NCBI GenBank assembly: GCA_964403415.1
Contig: CAYOFF010000002.1
Coordinates: 1-64,000 of the forward strand
Source of the DNA: CAYOFF01 sp964403415
GTDB lineage: Bacteria > Patescibacteriota > Gracilibacteria > Absconditabacterales > Absconditicoccaceae
DNA: 64,000 nucleotides
Direction of reading: 5' to 3'
A program made the translations under genes and the position numbers. The notes under the pieces are model-generated. The model searched no databases. It was not told where the DNA came from and saw nothing but the letters and a program-made list of their open reading frames with translations. Below are positions 1 through 9,680 of this stretch, piece after piece; within the stretch, counting starts at the first letter, position 1; every line of letters begins with the position of its first letter.

Positions 1-67
1 CTCCTCCTGCTGCTCCTCCTGCTGCTCCTCCTGCTGCTCCTCCTGCTGCTCCTCCTGCTGCTCCTCC
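1..67. repeat. 12-bp tandem repeat coding for Gly-Gly-Ala-Ala
   Basis: About five and a half near-perfect copies of TCCTCCTGCTGC at the window edge. On the minus strand, in the frame of the TSP3-repeat protein, each unit reads Ala-Ala-Gly-Gly, so this is a coding microsatellite, prone to copy-number change without a frameshift. Confidence 0.9.
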
Positions 68-814
68 ACCGCCTCATCATGCACCATTAGGCGTTGTATC
101 TGTATCATTTGGTATTCAGTCTCCATCTATATCATCATCCTGGTCATCTGGAATACCATCACCGTCCGTATCATCATCTTGGCCATTAGGATTTCCGTCG
201 CCATCACAGTCTGTATCGTCCTCATCAGGTATGCCATCATTATCCTCGTCTGGATCTCCTGGACACTTTTTCCCATCACAATCTCAATCTCACTTTGGTA
301 GGTCTTCCTTACTACCAAAGAAAATGAGCCTTAGCTCCTTCTGGGCAGATGCTCATTGCGCATCTTTTATCGTAAACTTCAGCAAAATAATAGCATATGG
401 TTGGTTTTCGACAATCTTTACTCTAATAAAAGGATCTCCCGCAGACGGCCCCACGACTTCTACCCCTGCTGGCTGGTTTGGTGATTCTGGTGCCCATTCC
501 CATTGGAATCCTGTTATTTCTATTTGATTTGGTGGCGTTGTATCGTCAGAGAGCCATGGTACGAGGTTTCGCTCCCATCGACGCTCACCTTTGACCTCTT
601 CTTGGAACAGCGTCTGTCCTGTATAGGTCGGTGGCTGATTTGTACCACCTGTCGTTCCCTGTGCAAATACAGCATATGGGAGAGATGATATCCCTATAAG
701 CACCGCAACTACCCAGACAGCAAAAATCTTCCATCACTTGTGGGCACTTTTGAGTGTTTTTTTGAACACATGGTTCATAGACATAGACATAGACCTAGAC
801 ATAGGCGTAACCAT
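1..814 (-). CDS. Secreted protein with TSP3-like calcium-binding repeats (partial, 3' end outside window)
   Basis: Reads leftward and runs off the window start. The N-terminus is a clear signal peptide (Lys-rich start, then a hydrophobic core ending near YAVFAQ). A beta-rich region of about 120 residues follows, then Asp-rich repeats of the D-x-DGDGIPD type (about positions 300-120), the pattern of thrombospondin type 3 calcium-binding repeats. After these comes a run of Gly and a (Gly-Gly-Ala-Ala)n tract made by a 12-bp tandem repeat. Several in-frame TGA codons must be Gly. Start is uncertain: in-frame ATGs lie at 814, 802, 790, 784 and 778, and 778 gives the most typical signal peptide. 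Probably a cell-surface or secreted adhesive protein; it follows the membrane gene ending at 828. Confidence 0.7.
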
Positions 815-827
815 AGCCAAAGTAAAG

Positions 828-1316
828 TTATCAAGTAATTTTGAGCAACACAGAGAGCGTTACTTTGATGATAAAGTAGAATGCCGAAACGACAGCTACT
901 CAGATTGCAATATACGTTATTCTCTTCTGTACTTTTGCGATGTCCGTATCACTTAGTGGCGCTGTAGCCAACAATAGGCCGTTGTAGATAATTAGCAATG
1001 CACCTACTACAAGAGCCAAAAATACAAGCCACTGCACATACACAGGCACATTATTTCTTATATCGTCTAGTGTGTTGGCAATCTTGTACTGGAGACCGTA
1101 GACACCGTTATTTTGGACCTTGTTGAGTGGCGTTTCGATAATATGTGTATCTGCTTTGTCCATAACTTGATCTAGGATGACTTCTGGATCTTTGGAGTAG
1201 TTCTTGGACCATCCGGCCGCTGAGGCAATATCTGCAAGCATACATGTACCAAAAAATACCAGTAATCATTTTGTTACAGCGGATTTTAGGGACATTTTGA
1301 GGTTTTTTCTCTGCAT
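828..1316 (-). CDS. Small two-helix membrane protein, VirB2/pilin-like
   Basis: 162 aa with TGA as Gly. A Lys-rich signal sequence (ending near ADIASAAG) is followed by a soluble stretch and two membrane segments: one around VQWLVFLALVVGALLIIY and one around ITYIAIGVAVVSAFYFII. Signal peptide plus two closely spaced helices joined by a short basic loop is the layout of VirB2/TrbC-type pilins common in CPR genomes; the assignment rests on layout only. It ends 13 bp before the first possible start of the TSP3-repeat gene, so the two may be co-transcribed. A similar protein is encoded at 10790-11200. Confidence 0.55.
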
Positions 1317-1379
1317 ATTAGTGCCTGCTCACCAGATAAATATTGTAAGGTACTATTTGGACACAATAATTGTATGGAC

Positions 1380-1545
1380 GAGCCCCTAGAAATGCAAATT
1401 TATACCTGCAGCAACACCCCATCTGTAAGGACGGGAAAGAGCTAATGGCGTAGCCCTTCTTCTTACAAAGTTTGAAGAAGTTCGCAGGAAAACCCACGCC
1501 TGGGGGGCGTGGATATTTATACCTGCAGCAACACCCCATCTGAAC
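1380..1545. repeat. Structured intergenic region with 28-bp direct repeats upstream of the ABC-F gene
   Basis: The 304-bp gap 1317-1620 has no convincing gene. A perfect 28-bp sequence (begins ATTTATACCTGCAG, ends CATCTG) occurs at 1398-1425 and 1515-1542. Between the copies lie two hairpins: CTTCTTC/GAAGAAG (about 1467-1490) and a strong GC stem CCACGCC/GGGCGTGG (about 1493-1512). A diverged copy of the first repeat plus its flank (the AAGAGCTAAyGrCGT part) recurs at 3139-3197. Could be a structured leader RNA or a small repetitive element. Confidence 0.6.
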
Positions 1546-1620
1546 AAGTTCGTTTGAGGTGGTATTATGACCCAAAAAGTCTATATTCCTGTTAGTTTTA
1601 ACCTTTCATAGTTTGTTTGT

Positions 1621-3096
1621 ATGTCAAATGCTCAAAACACGGTAATTTTGAGGTTCAATGATGTTTCTTTTTCGTTCAACGACGGCAAAAAAGTGATTCT
1701 TCAGCACAGCGACTTCTCTATTCGTGAAAATACCAAAATCACAATTATGGGGCAAAACGGCGCAGGGAAATCCACTATCTTCAAACTCATCACCTGAGAG
1801 TTGCAACCTACAGAGGGCAAGATAAATATCGTTCCTGGGCATAGTATTGCTATTTCCAAGCAGGTGCTGCCCAGAGAGCAGCTCGACCTTACGGTCAAGG
1901 CATATTTTGAGACTGCATTTACCGAAAAGGACTATCAACTCGACAAAAAGATAGCTGAGGCACTCAACTCTGTCAATCTCGTGGCACCTCTCGATAAGAA
2001 GCTCAGAGATTTTTCTGGTGGTCAGCAAGCGAGACTACTGCTTGCATATGCGCTTATCCAGAAACCTGATATCTTACTCCTCGATGAACCTACCAACAAT
2101 CTGGATAAAGAAGGCATTGGTCATCTTATTGGATTTTTGCTCACCTACGAAAAAACTGTTGTTGTAATTAGTCACGATGCGGATTTTTTGAATATGTTTA
2201 CGGATGGTGTTTTGTATCTCAATGTGATGACGCACCAGGTAGAACAGTACTGGTGAGACTACTATGACGTTGTCGAACAGATTGCTGCACAGATCGAGAA
2301 AGAACAATCTCAAAATGCGAGACTCCAAAAACAAATCCAGGACGCAAAAGAGAAAGTAAACTTTTTTGCAAACAAGTGATGAAAGATGCGCAAACTTGCA
2401 AGCAAACTTAGAGACGAAATTGAAGAAGCAGAGGAAAACAAAGTCGAAGTCAGAAGAGATGATAGAACCATCAAACCGTTTACGATCGAGTTTGAAAACT
2501 TGGTGTGACCGCTAGTTACGATCAACAATGTCACACTTATGAATGCGGAGCATGAAGTGGTCAGCAAAAAGCTAGACCTTGTCGTCAAAAAATGAGATAG
2601 ATTTTTGCTGAGCTGACCAAATGGCATCGGCAAGTCTACTCTTCTCAAGAGGCTTATCCATGCACACGATGCCGATGCCGCTATCACAGACGAGGTGAGG
2701 GTCGGTTATTATAGCCAAGACTTCAATGCACTCAACATGGAGATGACTGTTTGGGATTCTCTGCATGAAGTCTCCAATAGTGTCACCGACCAGGAGGTCT
2801 TCCGTATTGCCTCACACTTTCTCCTCACCGGCGACCTCCTCAAAAATCAGATCGTCTCATTGTCTGAATGACAGAAGTGACTCCTCTGCTATGCAAGATT
2901 TGTTATTCAACAACCGCATCTTCTTATTTTGGATGAGCCAACCAATCATATCAACTTCCGTCACCTTCCGATTATTGCCGAGTCACTCAATGAGTTCAAG
3001 TGAGCAATTATCATGGTCAGTCACGATCAAGCATTTGTGGATCAGATGAAAGATATTCAGATCGTAGATCTCGGAAGACTCGTAAAGGGGTTGTAA
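1621..3096 (+). CDS. ABC-F family ATPase (Uup/EttA-like)
   Basis: 491 aa soluble protein with two ABC ATPase domains and no membrane segments, as in ABC-F proteins that act on the ribosome. First domain: Walker A GQNGAGKST at about residue 43, signature LRDFSGGQQ, Walker B ILLLDEPTNN, then ISHD. Second domain: Walker A GPNGIGKST, signature SLSEGQK, Walker B LILDEPTNH, then VSHD. A Lys/Glu-rich coiled linker joins the two. Several Gly, including those in GPNG and SEGQ, are TGA codons. Start is the ATG at 1621. The upstream gap holds repeats and hairpins that could regulate it. Confidence 0.9.
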
Positions 3097-3138
3097 ATTT
3101 TTTTTGTTTTTGCATACTGAAGTCGACAAGCGTATATC

Positions 3139-3197
3139 TTTATACTTGAGACAACACCCCTGCTGTGAGAGAACGGATAAGAGCTAACGACGTGGAT
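3139..3197 (+). repeat. Diverged copy of the 1398-1452 repeat
   Basis: Shares TTTATAC-TG, CAACACCCC, CTGT and AAGAGCTAA-G-CGT blocks in the same order with 1398-1452. It lies directly upstream of the M23 gene; the last part, GGATATTTATA, sits about 15 bp before that ATG and may be part of its promoter. Confidence 0.5.
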
Positions 3198-3217
3198 ATT
3201 TATAAACACTTCTCAGT

Positions 3218-4429
3218 ATGATTACTCCTCTCTTCACGATTGAGAACTACCAAAACATTATGCAAAATCCATATGGATGACAGCCAAGTAATTGACTGGT
3301 GTTTTGGGATATTGTTAGAGTATTACGTCCTGCACTTATCAGTCGTTTCGCTTCTCTTGATGGGAGAAAACTATCAACCGATCTCACTGTTCCTGCATCA
3401 GAAAAATTGCGTATCTGATCCAAAGAATACTCACTCAAAGACGCTATCATCGCACTAAAATTACTTATGCCAACATTACGAGCATGTACGTATTTTTTTT
3501 GGGACGTCAAAAAATCTACGCATCTCGGTATTGATATTATGCTTCCTCGATGAACACCGCTCCCAAGTTTTACTGCTGGCAAGGTCACGCGTATCAAGAC
3601 GCGAGATGGTTCTAGTCAAAACGAATGACACTGTGTTGTCGTTCAAGATGCACGTGGATACTTTTGGGGATATGAGCATCTCGATACAATCTCAGTCAAC
3701 CTCGGACAAAATGTACAACAATGAACCACGCTGTGACTCTGTGGGAAAACCGGTAACGCTACGCAGTACCACCTCCATCTCCAAGTAGATTTTCCTAGTT
3801 GATCTTCACATCCTTATCGATCTAGCAGTCTCTCTGATATCCAAAAATATACTTGCGATCCACTCAGTGCACTCAGAGCAGTTTCACCTATAAGCGCCAT
3901 CAAGGATCTTCCCTATGAGATGAGTTATCAGGAATCTATCCTCATACTTATGGATGTCGGTATCCTCAAGATTCAACCGGAGGTTCGCCCATATGCTTTC
4001 TTGCAAAGATATGAGATGGCACTCATCATGCATAGAACTCTCAAAACCTACAACCGATATACGCATCTCATCAAGCAGACAAATGAGCTTCCTGTGTACA
4101 GTGATGTGACGCCGTGACAAGCTGAACTTGATGAATCACTTCGTCGACTACGACAGTATGGTCTTATGAAATGATCGAATGGATCTTTTTTCCCTGCTGC
4201 TGAGCTCAATGGAGAAGAGTGTTTAGCACTTCTGTGAAGATCGTTCTTTGATCTTAAGGATTCTACATCTTCATCTCCTCGATATCAGTCATACCGAGAC
4301 TATTTTACAACACATAGTATTATTCCTACCGATCGACCATATATCAACAAACATATCCCTAGGCAGGATATTTTCTTGGTCACCAAACGCGTTCTCGTAG
4401 CTAAGTGATTGATCGCAGGTATTGTATAA
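3218..4429 (+). CDS. M23 family metallopeptidase with C-terminal SLH-like domains
   Basis: 403 aa. The middle holds the M23/LytM signature: HLGIDIMLP (first His and Asp zinc ligands), an AGKV strand and the closing HLHLQVDFP motif, so it probably cuts peptidoglycan cross-bridges. The C-terminal third carries two SLH-like units, ending LQRYEMALIMHRTL and SNGSFFPAAELNGEECLALL, which in other proteins bind secondary cell-wall polymer. No obvious signal peptide at this start. In-frame TGA codons are Gly at conserved places (for example before LCGKTGNA). Ends at a hairpin shared with the convergent dnaK. Confidence 0.8.
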
Positions 4430-4430
4430 C

Positions 4431-4463
4431 AAAAAAAACGCCACCTTCCGGAAGCGTTTTTTT
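4431..4463. terminator. Bidirectional terminator between the M23 gene and dnaK
   Basis: AAAACGC / GCGTTTT stem around a CCGG core, flanked by an A-run on one side and a T-run on the other, lying between two convergent stop codons. Confidence 0.8.
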
Positions 4464-4480
4464 GAGATATACGTTCTCTC

Positions 4481-6397
4481 CTATTTCTGTTCTGTTGGTT
4501 GTTCTGTCGTTGTTTCGTCTGCTTCGATAATCTGTTCACCTGGATTTTCTGCTGCAGCGTTGCTGTTCCACTGACCACCGTACTTCTGATAGAGTGCATT
4601 GAGTGTAGACTCGATCTCTTGCATCACCTTGTCCATGTCCTCCTTGGATGCATTATCATCTTCCTTGAGTCTCTTTGCTTCGTCTGCAAGCCCTTGTAGC
4701 TTTGTTTTATCTTCCTCAGCAAGTGCGTGCTCAGGATTGGCTGTTGCTTTTTCTTGCGCTTCTCCCAAGAATTTTTCTACTTGGTATCACATTGCATCTA
4801 GTCTATTTTTGGTTTCGATTCTTTCTTTCTTCTTCTTGTCCTCCTCTGCGAACTGTTGAGCCTCTGCTTGAGCTTTTTCGATTTCCTCTTCTGAGAGATT
4901 GGTTGCACCCTGGATCGTTACCTTCTGCTCCTTGCCTGTGGATTTCTCTTTGGCATGTACACTGAGGATACCATTTGCATCCATATCAAATGTTACTTCG
5001 ATCTGCGGTTCACCTCTTCTGAGGTTTGGAATGCCTTCGAGATTAAACTGACCAAGTGATTTGTTGTCAGCCGCCATAGGTCTCTCTCCTTGAAGTACGT
5101 GTATTGTTACTGCTGGCTGATTATCTACTGCTGTGGTATAGGTCTTGTTTTTCTTGACAGGGATCGTCGTATTTCTAGGAATTACAACATCAACAAGTCT
5201 TCCTTCTACCTCCACGCCTAGTGAGAGTGGCGTCACATCAAGCAACAAAATATCTTTGACATCTCATTGGATGATACCACCCTGCACAGCTGCACCAAGT
5301 GCTACTGCTTCGTCAGGGTTGACGGTTGCTTTTGGAGCTTTACCGAAGAGTTGCTCCACGAGTTTGATAACAAGTGGCACTCTCGTAGATCCACCCACAA
5401 GAATTACTTCATCAATATCTCCTGGTTGGAGTTTAGCATCTTTGAGTGCGTCTTGCACAGGCTTGCGGCATCTCTCTACGAGATCGTTGATCATCTGTTC
5501 AAACTTAGATCTCGAGAGTGTCTCCTGAATATTTCTTGGGACCCCATCGCTTCCTGTCGTAATAAATGGTATCGTAATTTCGACTGAGTCTGCTTGTGAG
5601 AGTTGTTTTTTTGCATTTTCTGCTTCATCTTTGAGTCTCTGAAGCGCCATAGGATCCTTGGAAAGATCAATTCCTTCTTTGGCTTTGAACCCTGCAATCA
5701 ACCACTCAATCAATTTCTGATCAAGATCAGCTCCACCCAAGTGTGTATCTCCTGATGTAGACAGTACCTGAAATGTTCCCTCAGATCAAATCTCCAAAAT
5801 AGTAATATCAAACGTTCCACCACCAAGATCAAAAACTGCAACTTTCTCGTCTTTGTTTTTACCGATACCATATGCAAGTGCTGCGGCAGTAGGCTCGTTG
5901 ATAATTCTTTCGACTTTGAGTCCTGCAATTTCACCTGCTGCTTTGGTAGCATTTCTCTGTGAGTCGTTGAAGTATGCAGGCACCGTAATGACTGCTGAAG
6001 TCACACGATCACCGAGAAACTTCTCAGCGTCTTGTTTGATCTTCTGTAGCACAAATGCTGCTATCTGTTCTGGCTTGTACTCTTTTCCGTCTACGATCAT
6101 GATTACGCCACCATCGCTTCCTTGCTTGACCTCGTAGGGACAGTTCTTTATCTCTTCCTGTACCTCTGAGTACTTACGTCCGATAAATCTTTTTGCTTCA
6201 TAAATAACATTCTTAGGTTCGAGGATAGCTTTCCTCTTTGCTAGCTTACCAGCGATAAGCTCTGTACCTTTGATGTACACAACAGAGGGTGTTGTTCTGT
6301 CTCCCTCAGCGTTGGCGATAACCTCTGACCTATCACCAATCATATATGCAAAACATGAGTTGGTCGTCCCTAGGTCAATTCAAATAATCTTTGGCAT
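4481..6397 (-). CDS. dnaK: Chaperone DnaK (Hsp70)
   Basis: 638 aa, the same length as the E. coli protein. ATPase domain: the Gly of the N-terminal IDLGTTNS phosphate loop region is next to a TGA-coded Gly, followed by VITVPAYF, IINEPTAAALAYG and FDLGGGTFD. The second half has ILVGGSTRVP, DVTPLSLG, the substrate-binding domain (NTTIPVKK, FNLEGIP) and the C-terminal lid ending in an acidic tail. The ATG at 6397 was chosen because the protein then starts MPKII-G-IDLGTT. ATP-driven folding chaperone in the cytosol. GrpE and DnaJ are not adjacent. Confidence 0.97.
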
Positions 6398-6483
6398 ACT
6401 ATATATATGTATAAAAGTAAAAGAGATGCTTTGTATCAAAAACGTCATACCAAAATCGCTTCTCTCTGCCGTTTTTCTATAAA

Positions 6484-6514
6484 GCGTAGCACCTATATAA
6501 TATACATGCTACGC
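6484..6514. promoter_or_regulatory. Palindrome around a possible -10 box upstream of dnaK
   Basis: Perfect 8-bp inverted repeat GCGTAGCA (6484-6491) / TGCTACGC (6507-6514) with a 15-bp spacer that contains TATATAAT. It lies between dnaK (leftward) and the small gene to the right. It does not match the CIRCE element. Looks like an operator overlapping a promoter. Confidence 0.45.
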
Positions 6515-6661
6515 AAAAATGCAAGAGAAAGTGGAGAAGGTGGTAGTACGTAGATATCTTTGCATGTAGACTTATGCCAAAATACATAGATTATATTGTA
6601 AAAATGGATGATTTGAGTATTGATCACCGTATTCGTAAACATAAACTAATTTACTACCGCC

Positions 6662-6886
6662 ATGAAGAATTTATTCAATTCGCTGAGAGGAAATTTACGG
6701 GGAACTTTCGCAAGAATCGCTGACCCCTCGCGCAGCAAAGGACAACGACTCATTGGTGCCCCTACTGCGCAAAGTAATGGGTACTACAAATTGAGCAAGG
6801 AAGGGTACGTAGACCTCTCTATAAGTGATCTCCGTAAGGTAAAAAAACTTCTACGAGATGGGTGGACGATAGTGCCGCCGAAGTAG
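6662..6886 (+). CDS. Small basic protein of unknown function
   Basis: 74 aa with a rather basic C-terminal part (YYKLSKEGYVDLS, then DLRKVKKLLRDGWTIVPPK). No family recognised. An overlapping frame starting at the ATG at 6574 (MPKYIDYIVKMDD, 68 aa, ending 6779) also looks protein-like, so either frame, or a frameshifted fusion of both, could be the real gene. A bidirectional terminator follows at 6937. Confidence 0.4.
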   Translation: MKNLFNSLRGNLRGTFARIADPSRSKGQRLIGAPTAQSNGYYKLSKEGYVDLSISDLRKVKKLLRDGWTIVPPK

Positions 6887-6936
6887 ATTTTCATCCAATC
6901 ATTTTTTTCTCTCCTTCTCTCTTGCCCGCCTCGAAC

Positions 6937-6979
6937 GAAAAAAAACCGCCCCCGGTCTCCCGGATGGCGGTCTTTTTTT
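6937..6979. terminator. Bidirectional Rho-independent terminator
   Basis: AAAAAACCGCC / GGCGGTCTTTTTTT stem with an inner CCCGG/CCGG part and A and T tracts on either side, between the small plus-strand gene and the minus-strand SixA/H1 gene. Confidence 0.85.
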
Positions 6980-6994
6980 GGAAGGATGCAAGAA

Positions 6995-7873
6995 TTACTT
7001 CTTAGCAGGAGCCTTCTTTGCAGCTGGCTTTTTCTTAGCTGCTGGCTTCTTTGCAGGAGCCTTCTTTGCTACGACTTTCTTAGCAACAACCTTCTTTGCA
7101 GCAGGCTTCTTTGCTACGACCTTCTTAGCAACTGGCTTCTTTGCAACAACCTTCTTAGCAACAACTTTCTTCTTAGCAACAGGCTTCTTTGCAACAGCCT
7201 TCTTTACAACTTTCTTAGCAGGCTTTTTTGCAACAACCTTCTTCTCATCAACTTTCTTCGCAGTAACTTTCTTCTTTGTCGTTGTAGGCATTATTTTGGT
7301 TAAAGGTAAAGACAGGGGTGATGAAGACGTCGTGTCTTCGTTGGATGTTTTTTGTGGTTCAGGTTTAGGTTGGGTTTTCGTAGATGATGATGAAGATCAT
7401 TTCTTGTCGGATCATTTCATATCTGATGTCATTTTAGATTCATTTTTCCACTGGGCAGCGACTCGACTTCCTGTCTTGAGATTTTCTATCGCTCCTCATG
7501 TCATGCGTGCAACGAGTTTGCTTAGTCATGGATTGTGTCCGACCACCAACAGTGTCTTCGCACGATCAAGATAAGATGAGAGGAGACGTTCGATTTTTTC
7601 TGATGAAGCGAGATACAATTCTTCGAGAACGACTACTTGTTGTTTGGTCAACTCGAGCTTCTCACTGATCTTTGCTGCTGTCTCCACTGCTCTTTCCGCC
7701 ACACTCACCAAGACGAGATCTAATTTTAGCTTTTCGTGCTTCAAGAATTTTTTGATGTCCTTTGCTAATGATCTCACTTGTTTTTTTCATTTTTTTGCGA
7801 GTGGACGATTACGATCTGCAACGTGATCATCATCTGCTCACTTCGCATGACGAACAAAGATTACCGTTGCCAT
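6995..7873 (-). CDS. SixA-like phosphohistidine phosphatase with a histone-H1-like Lys/Ala tail
   Basis: A single open frame of 292 codons with TGA as Gly. Residues 1-125 match the SixA branch of the histidine phosphatase superfamily: MATVIFVRHAKG (catalytic RHA), RPLAKKGKKQ, SVAERAVETA (second Arg) and VVGHNPGLS (second His). Residues 125-194 form a Ser/Lys/Pro linker (GSSSSST, QPKPEPQK). Residues 195-292 are tandem AKK-P/V repeats typical of bacterial histone-H1-like DNA-binding tails. The tail could also be translated separately from the Met at 7291, but no clear ribosome site is visible there and no stop separates the parts. A fusion is the simplest reading. Confidence 0.7.
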
Positions 7874-7921
7874 ACGTACGATCAGGATAGAGAATAAATG
7901 TAGATGATCTGTGATGAAATG

Positions 7922-8638
7922 TTAGACGCCGAAATACATTTCATACACTCGATTCGTTTTGAACATTCCGTCGTCATTCACAGAGATACGTAATTTATCT
8001 ATATAATCAAGGAAATGATCAATAGATTTTTTATCATACGTAAGTGTTTTCATAGAGATTTCATGTATCTTGTTATCGTACAAGTGCGGTATTACCCACT
8101 GGCTTAACGCGACACTACCAAATTCTTTATACGTAATTGGAAAAGTAAAATCCTTTGACTTAATTGGAATTAGATACATAAGATTGTCTAATTTTTTGCG
8201 CGTGAACATTCATAAAAATTCTACTTGAGATGGTGAAAGTAATTCTTGCGGTTGACGATAGAATGGAAACGACTGATGAATATTGGGTAAGATATGCCTT
8301 AATGAGCACGACATAGTATGCGCATGACGCGACACTTGATCGACTTCAAATCTTATACTATGATCTTCAAGCGTTCTAAATTTTTCATCGATTTTGGCGA
8401 TCGCATTTTTATCGACATTTCTTTTTTTAACGACCACCTCCAAACCCTGGTTGTTCCAGCGGTATCTCAGCAGTACTTTTTCCTTCCTAAAAAATTCAAG
8501 ATCATGACTGTCTGCAAAATATATAATTTGTTCTCTCTTTTCAAATTCAGATCCATACTCCCCCATCAATTTTTCGATGAGTGCGTTGTACTCTTTCTTT
8601 GATATAACCATCTTGATCTCTGCGTTTCTTCCTAGCAT
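7922..8638 (-). CDS. CYTH-like (triphosphate tunnel) domain protein
   Basis: 238 aa. The N-terminal half fits the CYTH pattern: basic start, REQIIYFADSHDLEFFRKEK, VLLRYRW, then LEVVVKKRN, and an acidic strand SIRFEVDQVSRH. Family members hydrolyse or transfer organic or inorganic triphosphates using acidic and basic residues inside a beta barrel. The C-terminal half (after one TGA-coded Gly at about residue 143) has no clear match. Start at the ATG at 8638; an internal Met (MVISKKEY) is possible. It lies between the SixA gene and the MscS pair on the same strand. Confidence 0.6.
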
Positions 8639-8663
8639 TTCCGACTACTGTAGAATAAAAAGA

Positions 8664-9638
8664 CTATACTGTCTGTATCCTTGTTTCTGTATGATGGACA
8701 TCGTTATGTATACCTGCTGCAAGATCATCTGCAAGTCCGATTACATTTTCATCGTCATCTTCCACATGTACAGTAAGATGATTGTATGGCATTGAAATGC
8801 CATGTTCCTTGCATGCCATTCGTATTTGTTTTTTTAGCAATGCTGTCGCTCGGTAGACATTTATTTTTCCGCGTGTATAGTATGCGTATGCTTTGCATGT
8901 GATTGCGCTACCTGCAAACACTACTACTATCACTCTCGTACTCTCCTTTTCCTCTATCCGATCCATACTGTTTATAGCATCCTTGATGTGATCTGATATG
9001 GCATGCAAATCCTTACTCGCATAGTGCACCTTGAACTCTGCCTCTAATCTGACCAGTCATGTCTCACTATAGGTAAGCACAGGATGCGTCACCATCATCA
9101 TATTTGGAATAATAGTTTTTCTTTTGTCGAGTTTGGAGATAACACAATACCTAATATTCACGGATGTCAGTTTTCCCCAAAACCATCTCTTCTTATACTT
9201 TATAAATACCTTGTCTCCTAGTTTGTAATGTTTGGTCGTCAGAATCAATACCCCTGCTATCATATTTCCCAAAAAATCTTTGAGGCCCACCGATATTCAC
9301 ATACTTATTCCTCCGATCATGAGTGAAAAGTCTACTCACAAAATTTGAAATCAAATCAAAGTCGAAAATCCTACCATAATCCAAAAGACAACATCACCGA
9401 CGAGTTTACTGGTTCTGGTCACATACTCGTTACTCTGAATATTCATATCTAGGATCCTCTTTGCAACAAAACGAGAGACTGCTTGAGAGAGAAGCACGAG
9501 CAAGGCAACCACACCGATCGCCAACATCAATCTAATAAAAAATTGTGCATACGGATTTCCTATGTCATTGATCCCTCGTGAGATGACACTATTTGCGTTT
9601 GACTCTGCTAGTGCTTGCGCTTGCGTAGTATTCGCCAT
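8664..9638 (-). CDS. Small-conductance mechanosensitive channel, MscS family (copy 1)
   Basis: 324 aa. N-terminal membrane helices (FFIRLMLAIGVVALLVLLSQ, then VVFWIMVGFSTLIGFDF) lead into the pore-lining segment GISMGISVGLKDFLGNMIAG and the MscS beta domain (YKLGDKVFIKYKK, IPNMMM). Protects against osmotic downshock in the inner membrane. Many Gly in the pore helix are TGA codons. Shares layout and sequence with its upstream neighbour at 9681-10664, so the pair is a tandem duplication, probably one transcript. Confidence 0.88.
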
Positions 9639-9680
9639 ATCTCTTATATTCTAAAATATACTTTGTACTTTATTGTACTT

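Noticed and set aside
1..67. CRISPR-like or origin-like repeat array at the left edge
   Set aside because: 12-bp units with no spacers; they code in frame for Gly-Gly-Ala-Ala.
1318..1575. Minus-strand frame with two MGCCCRYK stretches
   Set aside because: The similarity comes only from the 28-bp DNA repeat; it spans hairpins and has no protein-like features.
4599..5587. Plus-strand Ser-rich frames across dnaK
   Set aside because: They are antisense to a fully conserved DnaK.
6398..6573. CIRCE element upstream of dnaK
   Set aside because: No TTAGCACTC/GAGTGCTAA palindrome found; only the unrelated GCGTAGCA palindrome is present.
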